From a virus, in IMG/VR virus record IMGVR_UViG_3300042691_016646, positions 25,580 through 89,579 of that record: a stretch of DNA of 64,000 nt; one strand, written 5' to 3'. The translations under genes and the position numbers were made by a program. Position 1 is the first letter of the stretch. Every line of letters begins with the position of its first letter. Under the pieces are notes generated by a model that had not been told where the DNA came from, did no database searches, and saw only the letters and a program-made list of their open reading frames with translations. Positions 37,501-45,600 of the stretch are shown here, piece by piece.

Positions 37501-38162
37501 AATTCTGTCTCAAGACTCCATTCTGACTTATAATTATCAAGCGGCCAATCAACAGTAGATGGTCTGGCATCTCTTCTATACAAGAATACTTTGCCAGCTT
37601 CTTCATATGTGGTAGATCCAGATGTAACTGGCATCTTTGGACATCCAATAGCTAACAAATCATTTTTAGACGCGACAGATTTACCATATTCTCCACCGGC
37701 AAAAACGTTATCAACTAATCTAAATCCACTATAATCATTGCTGATTTCGTCAGTTTCGTTTTTATTGTACTCTACTTCTAGAATTTCTGTTGGAATCTTT
37801 ATAGCGTTTGAAGATCCAGATTTACCTGTTATATTAACGACGTAGGGCAAGTTGGGAGCCAAGCCAGTATATTTTCTTATACCGTAAAAATGACCACTAT
37901 ATGGCATAGGATCAAAAACAACTGAGTCATATGTGCTTTCAGTTACAAAAGAAATATTATTTTCCGTAGTAATTATATTTTGATTTTCCGCCGCTATGTA
38001 CTGCAATGAGTTACTATCTATAGTATGCTTAAATGATCCACTAGGAAATGTAAGATTGGTATAAGTATTTTTAGCTCTAAATACGCCACCGTCTACACAT
38101 ATCTCTGGATAATACCACTTAATTCCATGAATATCTACTATGGCTTCTGTGCAATAACTCAT
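31566..38162 (-). CDS. 2198-residue tail protein with seven FG-GAP repeats and a vWA/MIDAS motif
   Basis: Seven FG-GAP-type repeats (YGKSVA, QFGHSVDL, RFGHAVSI, RLGYSVDT, LFGYSVSA, HFGHSVDM, RFGRDIYL) sit near residues 158, 263, 569, 696, 1778, 1858 and 1975. Several are followed by a LLAIGCP- or VVIGSP-like GAP strand and a GxVYxFE strand, as in integrin alpha propellers. Between repeats 2 and 3, IDGSFSMGG (Asp438) matches the DxSxS MIDAS of vWA domains. A roughly 1000-residue insert lies between repeats 4 and 5 and contains a duplicated Rossmann-like module (about 810-960 and 1240-1390). The last 120 residues are LxLxxxG beta repeats shared with the upstream 1501-residue protein. A cell-surface adhesion role at the tail tip is inferred. 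ATGA overlap with the upstream gene. Confidence 0.72.
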   Translation of the reverse strand: MSYCTEAIVDIHGIKWYYPEICVDGGVFRAKNTYTNLTFPSGSFKHTIDSNSLQYIAAENQNIITTENNISFVTESTYDSVVFDPMPYSGHFYGIRKYTGLAPNLPYVVNITGKSGSSNAIKIPTEILEVEYNKNETDEISNDYSGFRLVDNVFAGGEYGKSVASKNDLLAIGCPKMPVTSGSTTYEEAGKVFLYRRDARPSTVDWPLDNYKSEWSLETELTLPSGLLGDYAIESNIFINGLPSDFTGVQTSWFVGQDGRQFGHSVDLSVNENIKSLGEDKQEILVVGGVGARWTRTFEDDPPSKVSIGLMIFTDEFSYILPDPSPGAPWKVKTYENILSSIANKDLVFNYFSDPRVEFDVKIIVCVPTANSDESDPVFPEKPDFITLKRISKNFGYPLSESSINGTLSGITSSFLEAFPYNNSINSGIPPMLGICIDGSFSMGGREALEPALDRFIDFYQKYSFASGLKDFYGVQSSGIVYEYLTEGDTDWIDMSKLILGEVLDTGRLVESNQVRFFSNNVGTFNKYDKNFNIPPDSGGKVYIFEKESGSWNLIQAISSPNVTRDYNDRFGHAVSISDDGELVVIGSPYINQAVMMYERNYEARNYFYNYQIADWVASKRSDKYSKQLAAYYSKPQLLEDKKALYLSLDPEDKFQARLDNNVEEYQNIYTFDYSNMQPAGGWSFVAQEHAPTSRLGYSVDTNENGTVVVAGAPTDSLNFHNNADVYYNTDGHAPNGKTLQARYLGSEGIPAGRIHPSWSASLYTGSVHVFESRKYYPHNKAIEYGKFGNLHENISSNTADSGHFNYLAQIFSDKNYVKTQFDDSEIPQDAGLIFIITPAVSALSEEILDKIKNWLALGDRNLVLVGNDPRWEANGIYSQSNNILNDLLSKLQSRMRIVPARNEYESLPSGYSSFNNIVPSFTPQGLTSTYVTRSPVRGSGVADIKIYYPYFEEMPCKEVDDCSIDQTKIQIQTKCQMPLKNYGDLRAEWNASCCTNGGLLIYGYNWPLIFGSYTPACGDVAFEPKPTKNFEPIPILVAAEKVKQEIIYPAIPAVSGTRIVYDTITAGSNNYYEFGSPMSEELNFAFSSGSRVGHDYNSILYNINNRTNTPLFYIPTDELGGVLQAKGSPKIDITPYLSREEISDKSYFALEYSYKNQPTSKIDIIPSLVIESQLKQGSNDENILFYQNLISFSKTVFGRSYIAQLNWNGWESFYDAYSNSLLKDALGADNNITYNVNVLDSTYNVAWLPNLISQPSNSQIDNLSLWLLLGNRRLIITCDNTISSIIQTKTFLEKLGINLELLQKYNGEYPLSGFGSFSINQNHQIGGQYFSNVKNKKINYFSGNGSFYPFKLNDGAVPLAYIDYPVYDEIPKEYNNDNWDINAGIVKINVPVLPGSGYRLFVTTDSQDPAESHALTVNVDKSSVTPTGTYPDLGTIGIYELDENRSLFESQTINTSFNTINCGGGTCFQDFQVSNTDNVNIYVSCVMPRLKNDKSPKSVRLIGISGVLIPIYEKAVVSTIDVPVGISFYRISDPVEESREIVEVVRTISTDNTKYCKSGCEFLGNQLIEDGPVVVAQELEIFSDFDAGFARSRITVITDSSILQGRYVTENNVIPQDTYSFIRSLYPETEFFSENAGRQFNVYTKLTSSERGSPNKYHSKAPYLGINKNFGNYPNLPSAPINSYESQYIPKYIVGAALPWDGETDPKKIEEIKLYAISGFLPKQINHSTTSRISGVIDGVSYADATIGGGVPAIVKDKGYDYLDFDKFPSGYVGDLFGYSVSARGNKILIGSPFSAFDSESLNAWGDNTPLRLGQDGGAGAVYMFEKSSENKWENTKKIRPNSLMGQLSGVGIYSDHFGHSVDMQNDVIIIGSPNHSYGNYYDFYYDDGAFARKNFNPQFDIPQLSIYDLGDSGIRDQLNIDNAYINNIGAIYVYENKITDWENKTQSWKLVEKLVSYPYNPDGDNYAKGSGERFGRDIYLSRPYRSDADYCIIAGCNFASGSMLNVGATYAKDIMLKSQRPSIPNSGAWISAKVFGDRDQYGNPFASLYFTNIGDNTRYHASGSVITNSKGEIFLEVSGQDPSTKGFISHRPYIESIYGYYQYGKLINDTLNLHISGGHIPPSSQLPLLISVENSAYVYNTLGLYSDVKTGDADSSLSGMPLFAQVSSGTALESLGLYTSGIGSPSDNLNLSVRGK

Positions 38163-41100
38163 TTTTTACAGTCTCCGTAACATGCTAAATTAACTCCTCT
38201 TATATTATCATCAGCATCGACATATGCATAGACATTATCTACAGATGTTATACCCTGACCAATGTTATCACTATCCCATTTTATTGTAGCACTTTTAGAG
38301 GCTAAATTGTCGGAGATAGGATAATTTAATGTCACCAGCGGCAAATTTCCAGAAATGTTAGTTTTAACCGGATCGAAACTAGATAAGAATAAATTAAATG
38401 AGTTAGATGTATTCCCAATAAATTGTTGATCATTATAAATATGCAATGACATAACCGAAGATGGGTATGCATTAATTGATCTATTTATTCCGCGTACACG
38501 TAAATTTAGTATATTATCAGCTGGTTGATAACCTTCCGGTCCTAAATTACAAAGATTTAAATAGTCATTTGAATTAAATGCCATGCCAGACACATAGAGT
38601 GGCATAACAGTTTCATTCATAAGTTGCCCACTGACATTAAGACCTAGACCCCTAAATGGTAGAGATCCAAACATGCCAGTAAAAACTTGTTCACTACTGT
38701 CAATAGAACCATTGCCAATAGTATATAGACTCAATATCTCTGGCGGCGTAAAATATCCACTGCTACTATTGTCAACGAATAAGTTCAAACCACTATTATG
38801 TATGCCGGTTGGTCCATGGCCAGTAACAAATAAATTGAGTGGCGGAAACCCACTAACAGGTGGGCCATTTTCTGGTGTGAATAGATTTAAAGTATTAAAT
38901 TGATAATAATATCCACTTGTATATAAGAACAAAGTTCCACTAGTGTGGCCATCAAGATAAATTGCATTGTTTGCTCTAATATTAGTATTATGAATTTTGA
39001 CTTTAGATTTATAAGGCGAACCAGATGGGTAAACAAGATCATATTGTAAGAACATCTGATTGACATCATTTAAGAGATACTTATCTCTGAATTCATTAAA
39101 ATATGATTCACTATCAAATGTAGCCCAAGGTTCAGATTTATCTAAAATATCATTGAATGTTAATTTACTAGTAATTTTTCTTATACACCCAGATGGTTCA
39201 AGATAATGAATAGATCTGTTTACCAATCCAAGAGATTTACTTGGACGTTCTTGTGATTCTTGAGTTGGCGCATAAATACTTACAATAAATTTAGGACCAA
39301 CTTTTCCATTTGGCCAAATAATATCATTATTAGTATGATGCTCTAATACAGTATCAACACAAAGAGAGTCTTCTCTAAAGTCATAACCCTTTGGTAAATT
39401 TTTAGATATACGCGGAGCTAACCCGTAAAATCTTGATTGATCTTCAGATGGAATATCAGATATGTCGAATCTCAAAAAATCATTTTCTATCTGAGTATGA
39501 TAAGATACACCAGATAAATGTATGTTGGATGGTAAGGTTTTATTTGTTAACTGAGAATATCCAGAACCCGGATGGTCTAGACTAAACGTAATATAATCTT
39601 TTCCTTCTCGCTTTGTGTAGGAATCAAAATCTGATGAAAAACTACATATCTTAAACGCACCAAGCTTCCATCTAGATATATCATCATCTATATTAGATGC
39701 TAATACACTATAAGAATCAAAGAAATCATTTGCAGTAATTTGATTTAAAAATCTATTAGGATTAGAATCTACTATATGACAACCACTTGAATAACCAATT
39801 TCATGCAAAAACATTGGTATAGATCCAAGTGATGTAAAATAATTAGAATATCCAAAGAAATTGTTTGTACTGCTACTATATGAATTAATAGTTACTTCAC
39901 CTCTAAATCGATCAAATGGTTTTATCAATTGATTGTCGGTGTATAATTTGAATTTTTTAGTGGCACTGTTATAAGTTATCAATATTGGGAGCGGGAAAGA
40001 ATATTGTGAAATTTTGATTGTATCAACTATTGTAGATATTGTGGAGTTGGTATTTTTTACTTTTAGTGTTAAGTTTTCATTCTCTACAACTATTGCAATA
40101 GACCAATCTCCATCTTCGCAGCACATTATTAAATGATTGTTTAGCTCACCGCTCGATACTTTGTCGGGAGTATATCGAAAGAATAATACAAAATCATTAT
40201 TTGAGCTAGTCAAAAAATTGGTATTTACATAATCGTTTCCAATACGCAAAGCTCTATCAAAATTATCATATACACTGTTGTTCCAAGATAATGATGAATA
40301 ATCTGTTGTAATACCATCAATTAGCTGCTGAGAAGAATATCTCCATCCAAAATTACTTAATATATCTAAATCATCGTTTATAGATGCCCCTACCGCTACT
40401 TTATTATGATCATATATATTTTGACCATCGCAGTTTGTAAAATCTATGTAAGAATTTAAAAATAAAGCGTCAGACTGCTGATGATTAAAAGAGAAATCAA
40501 ATCTTTCACGGTCAAAATCTCCTCCAACAAATATATCTCCAGTATGACCTCTCCACCTTCTGGCAAAATTGGTAGATAAGTAACTAGGAGATGAGAATCC
40601 AACTACTAATCCGCTAGGCTGTTCGTTGCTTGATATTGTGCCGCTTCCATCTGGTAGTAGTGTTATTATTTTTTGTACAGCATTTCGGTTAGATGGACTA
40701 CCTAAAGTATGAAGATGTAGAGCATTGGCTGGTTTGTAATATAAGATCAAACTAACATGAGCTATAGAAGCCCCGCTAGGTATCGGACATATATCTATAT
40801 ATAGATTTTCAAAATACGGACTTAAAGAATATTTATTGTATCCTAATTTATTTGGGTCAGAATATATATCTAATGGTATTATATATTCTTTAAATGATGT
40901 ACTGTCTACTAAGATTGAAGTATTTAGTACGTAGTGATCACCCAGCGAAGATATATCATTCAAGAAAAACTCACTGCCATCAGATATACTACTGCTAGAA
41001 ATACTCAAGTTAGGTTTTTTAAAACCAGATACATCTGGAATACTACTTGAGATTGTGGGTAAAGATCCACTATTTTGTAAGAATCCACCAATGGCTGGAG

Positions 41101-42664
41101 TGACATATAATAACTTATCGTCACTATATCCAACTATGTCGATTGGATAATCAGAATTACTAGGGTGCTTGCGGGCTATAACTTTTAACTCAGCATAGTC
41201 TACTTCAAAGTAGTCTTGATATTGATACTGTTGTTTTGTAGCATCGTCAAAGACTTTATTTCCACCAAAATTAAATGCACCGCCAGCATATACGTTTAAT
41301 TCATCGCGATCCGTATCAAATTTAAGAATTAATCTACCGCTGTCAACATTTGGTAATGACCCGCTGAGACTGATATAATCTCCATAATCCGTATTTACAT
41401 GTCTAATTTTTTGCAACAGCGTATTAGATGACAATACATCTTGATTACTGTGTTCATAATCTGGCGTTCTCCATACGCTACTAGCCTCTGGATATATACC
41501 ATTGTTAAACTCATTCGTAAACAATGTATTTGGTAATATTATTTTTTTAATTCTTTCAGACTTGTCCCGAACTTTTACAAAGCAGTTCAATGCATTGTCT
41601 TTTCGAACTCCAACACCTCCACTATTTCCAATCTCAATAGCAGAAATAAGCAATGCATTGTATGGATTTGGACTAGGGGCATCTTTGATACATAGTTGCT
41701 CGTAACCCAAATTAAATCGATCATCAAATGGACGCTGTGGACAATCTACAGATACACTAAAGTTGCATGTATATGGTTTATTTTCTAAAAATAGTGGACT
41801 GCCAGAATCCATGTATGGATAACCAGAACTCCATGTCGTTTGATTCACTTTATTTATATTAGCTTGTGATATATATGTAGTAAAGTTATTATCACCTTCT
41901 ACAAATATATCATCATACTTAATGATCAAATTGCCGCTTGGATCATTAAGAGTAATATCATATATTTTGTATCTCTGAGGTCTTCTCAATAAATAATTGT
42001 CAAATGGTGCATATGCCCTTAAAGCGAAATAGCTAAACTTGGGATTAGCAAGTGGATATGTTACTCTAAATTTGTATTCTAAATCTCCAGACGCAAGAGC
42101 TTGATTAAGAAATACAAAACTTCTAGCATCATCAGATGTTAAAAATCCATTGGAATTATTATCAGTGTAATTACCCGCAAAAATTCCTTCATCAATACTT
42201 GTATATATATTGGTAGATTGAGCTTGTGAATTGCTTATATTGACGTTGGTATCAGTAAACTTATTTTTAAATGATATGTCACCAATAGGATATAGCTTAG
42301 ATGATGCTTGAAAAGATAATTTACTTCCACTAAATTTATCAGTTTTTGTAGTTTGAAAATTACTAGAGGACAAAAATCTATTATTTACGCCAAGTGTGGC
42401 AGATGTTGACCCGAGAATTTTACCAACAGCGGATTCATATAAGTCTTCCTTTGGAGAGAAATTAACATTCTCATGAGCCACTACTTTTCCAACACTAGTT
42501 AATGCTTGAGTAAGATTTCTAAATATTGAAGCAGAAGAAGAAACTTTAGCAGATGAAGATATACGGCAAGAAAAGCCATGATTGAATGGAGATATATTAG
42601 CAGATATTTTACTATCTGATTGTAAGATAATATTAGTATTTATATTACAAACTGAGCAACTCAT
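38159..42664 (-). CDS. 1501-residue distal tail structural protein with C-terminal LxLxxxG repeats
   Basis: Follows the tape measure gene directly (stop and start abut), the usual place of distal tail and tail-tip proteins. The first 1200 residues are beta-rich and Ser/Asn-rich; segments such as ILITYNSATKKFKLYTDNQ (about 890) with PLPILITYN resemble concanavalin/LamG-like jelly rolls that often mediate carbohydrate binding, a weak match. From about 1240 to 1430 it has repeated short strands (LNLFVTGHG, LNLFVDNSS, LSLYTIGNG, LGLNVSGQL, MPLYVSGMA) with 20-30 residue spacing. Ends in a cysteine-containing VNLACYGDCKK. Not assigned to a named family. Confidence 0.6.
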   Translation of the reverse strand: MSCSVCNINTNIILQSDSKISANISPFNHGFSCRISSSAKVSSSASIFRNLTQALTSVGKVVAHENVNFSPKEDLYESAVGKILGSTSATLGVNNRFLSSSNFQTTKTDKFSGSKLSFQASSKLYPIGDISFKNKFTDTNVNISNSQAQSTNIYTSIDEGIFAGNYTDNNSNGFLTSDDARSFVFLNQALASGDLEYKFRVTYPLANPKFSYFALRAYAPFDNYLLRRPQRYKIYDITLNDPSGNLIIKYDDIFVEGDNNFTTYISQANINKVNQTTWSSGYPYMDSGSPLFLENKPYTCNFSVSVDCPQRPFDDRFNLGYEQLCIKDAPSPNPYNALLISAIEIGNSGGVGVRKDNALNCFVKVRDKSERIKKIILPNTLFTNEFNNGIYPEASSVWRTPDYEHSNQDVLSSNTLLQKIRHVNTDYGDYISLSGSLPNVDSGRLILKFDTDRDELNVYAGGAFNFGGNKVFDDATKQQYQYQDYFEVDYAELKVIARKHPSNSDYPIDIVGYSDDKLLYVTPAIGGFLQNSGSLPTISSSIPDVSGFKKPNLSISSSSISDGSEFFLNDISSLGDHYVLNTSILVDSTSFKEYIIPLDIYSDPNKLGYNKYSLSPYFENLYIDICPIPSGASIAHVSLILYYKPANALHLHTLGSPSNRNAVQKIITLLPDGSGTISSNEQPSGLVVGFSSPSYLSTNFARRWRGHTGDIFVGGDFDRERFDFSFNHQQSDALFLNSYIDFTNCDGQNIYDHNKVAVGASINDDLDILSNFGWRYSSQQLIDGITTDYSSLSWNNSVYDNFDRALRIGNDYVNTNFLTSSNNDFVLFFRYTPDKVSSGELNNHLIMCCEDGDWSIAIVVENENLTLKVKNTNSTISTIVDTIKISQYSFPLPILITYNSATKKFKLYTDNQLIKPFDRFRGEVTINSYSSSTNNFFGYSNYFTSLGSIPMFLHEIGYSSGCHIVDSNPNRFLNQITANDFFDSYSVLASNIDDDISRWKLGAFKICSFSSDFDSYTKREGKDYITFSLDHPGSGYSQLTNKTLPSNIHLSGVSYHTQIENDFLRFDISDIPSEDQSRFYGLAPRISKNLPKGYDFREDSLCVDTVLEHHTNNDIIWPNGKVGPKFIVSIYAPTQESQERPSKSLGLVNRSIHYLEPSGCIRKITSKLTFNDILDKSEPWATFDSESYFNEFRDKYLLNDVNQMFLQYDLVYPSGSPYKSKVKIHNTNIRANNAIYLDGHTSGTLFLYTSGYYYQFNTLNLFTPENGPPVSGFPPLNLFVTGHGPTGIHNSGLNLFVDNSSSGYFTPPEILSLYTIGNGSIDSSEQVFTGMFGSLPFRGLGLNVSGQLMNETVMPLYVSGMAFNSNDYLNLCNLGPEGYQPADNILNLRVRGINRSINAYPSSVMSLHIYNDQQFIGNTSNSFNLFLSSFDPVKTNISGNLPLVTLNYPISDNLASKSATIKWDSDNIGQGITSVDNVYAYVDADDNIRGVNLACYGDCKK

Positions 42665-45600
42665 TTATGATCCTAATACTGAACTATTTCTTTTAAGTGA
42701 TCCACCTTGAGAATCCTTGAACTCTCTTTCTATTGCTGCTAATATGTCTTTTCTAGTATCTTCTTTGAGCATTTTTAACAATCCAGAACTATCATTAATA
42801 TTTACATTGACATTTGAATTAGAACTTAATGTGATATTAATACCTTTAAGTTTATCGACGGCTTCAGATATTTGTGATCCAAAAGAAGTAGCAAATTTAG
42901 ATAATCCATCAGTTATACCCGCAAACATTCCAGCAAAAGAACCACCACCTTGAGGTTGACCTCCATCTCTGAAGTATTGAACCATTCCGCCCTTTGCCAT
43001 TCCAACTGCTTGCCCAGCGGCTGGTGGAGGAGAAGAGTTACCATTCATTGCTTGTAAAATTTGCAAGTTATTATCACGTTGAACAGCGGCGCGATTAACC
43101 ACAAATTCACCCGGAGTTAACATTGCTGGCACAGTGTCCGTTCCGCGAGGAACGAAGATACCACGACTTGCATAAATTAATCCGCCGCGAGACTTGAATT
43201 CGGCAGCACTCTTATTTTCAGAAGCCAACCCTTCTTCTGCTTTTGCTCTTCCTCTTGCCATAGTTTCATCAAACTTAACTTGCGCTGCTGTTACATTCAT
43301 TGTAGCAGTTGTGACTTGCATTTCTGCCATTTCTGTTCCAAGTTGCCCAGTTTCTCCTAGCATACCGCCAAGTTCTCTTAATCTAGATTTACTTGCTTCT
43401 TCTTCTGCTGTAGTACCGGCCATAACTTGTGCTGCTCTCATATCAGTTACACCTCTGGCTGATAGTGCAGCACCGGCAGCACTTTCTACTAATCCACCGG
43501 CACCACCAAGTTGTTGACCATATAATTCTTGAACACCGGCTTCTTGCTGACGTTGAATATCTTGATATGCCATGCCTAAAGCGTCAGCACCATAATAATT
43601 TTGTAGACGAGTATCTCCACTAGCAATTGCGGCTGTAGCACCAACAGCTGATTGCTTCTTGAAAAATTCTTCTACATCTCCCTTAATTAAAGATTCCATA
43701 GATTCTTTCTCAAGTTTATTCTTTTCTTGGGTAATCTTTAATTGTTCTTCTTCTAATTTAATCAATCCTCTAATTGTTTCTATTTGTGTCTTGTATGCTT
43801 TCTCTAAGTCTTTTTGTGACTCATCAGCGACTACACCGGCAGTTCTATCCATACCACCACGTTCAGTCCTACGGGCTTCGACGTTAGCAAATCCGCCTCT
43901 AATTTCTGCATTTCTAGCTCTTAATTCTTGAATACTACCAGTTCTCATAGCCGTCAAACCAAGACGATTGCCCTCTACGTTAGACTTACCAAGAATATTA
44001 GCCCGTCTTTCTTCAGCACTTACAGCTTTACCGCCATACTTGGCTTGTACTTCTCTTCCTTCTAAAGTTAAATCTAGTGCTTCTTGTTGAGCAGCAACTA
44101 AATTACGTTCAGCATCAATTCTCTTTTTTGTAAAATCTATAAGTACCTGTTCGGCTCTAGCTCTATCTTGCTCAATTTTCTGAAGATCTTCAAACATTTT
44201 TTTCTGTACTTCAGTTAATTTATTGCCAAAAACGCTTAAATCTCCAGCAATAATTTGGTCAACATCAGTATCGCTTAAATCCATTCCTCCGATTGCCGCT
44301 TTAAGACTCTTTGCGCCTTCTTCATCCATCCCTTTTGTAAGTTCATCAGCAAACTTTTTCTTTATTTCATCAGAACTTAGACCCTTGAAATCTGCTTCGG
44401 CCATTGAATTTTTAATATTATCAAAGGCTTTGTTGTAATTTTGTTGAGCAGATGTAAATGCTGCCACATTACCTTCAAATTTCTTAATATATTCTTCACC
44501 AACACCAAATTCGCGTAAGTTAGAAGATACATTACTAACTGCATCTTTAATTTCATTTGGATCCATAGCTTGTGCGGCACTACTCATTGACTGCTGTAAA
44601 AATTCAATATCACTGCCAAGTGTAGATCCGCCTACCTCAAATCCAGCAGAAAATCTATCCATCGTAGCTGATAGTGCGGATGATGTTGCCGTTGCTGAAC
44701 GTAATCCTAAATTCATAGCATCATACAATTCTTTCTGACGCTTGACTTCCTTTTCAATATTTTCTATTTCTTTGTTAACTTGTTTAAGTTGTGCTTCCAT
44801 CTGTGATGCTGCTGCAAATGCGGCTTTTGCTCCAGCCTCATCGCCAGAAGACTGTAGTTGATTACCTAATAATCTTTGTTCACTAATTTGTTTCTGTAAC
44901 CCATTAGTTGCCTCTGCTCTAACAGCATTTATATTTTTTCCTCTAGCTACGCCAGATCTAATAGCAGCTTGTCGGGCTGGACTTTCAATATTGAATGCTT
45001 CTTGTTGTTGTTTTGCGGCATTATTTATTTGATCTGCACTTTCTTTTCCTAGTCGCGCATTACGCGCTCCAGTAGTCTCCATAAATGGATTTAAACCACC
45101 TAAAGCTCCAACATTTCTTAGGAAACCACTGTCACTATAAGCATTGGATCTATTTTTTAAATTTTCAGTAGCGAAAGTATTTGCTCGTCCCATTTGAGCA
45201 TTTGCTTCTCCTGTTTTAGCTCTAATTTTCGCAAGAGCTTCAGAAGCAGAAATGGTGCCATTTTTAAAATCATCCATAGCGGTAGCTGCAACTTTTTGAG
45301 CTTCATCTAAAGCTTTTTGAGTTTTAACCGCACCGGCTTGAGCCGCAGCTAAAGCCACGGCACTATCAGTTGTTGTTAAAAATGACGATGATACTCCTAA
45401 AATTCCAACTCCTAAACCAACAAGTCCACCAATCACTGTACCTATTACTGGAATAAAACTACCAATAGCGGCACCAGCTGCTGTTGCTGCTAATACTCCA
45501 CCAATCGCTCCAGAGCCTTGTTGAAAATCTGCCTTTTCGCGGGCAGCTGTTTTAGCCCCCTCTACATCTCCCGACTCTATAGATTGTTTTAATCTTCCGT

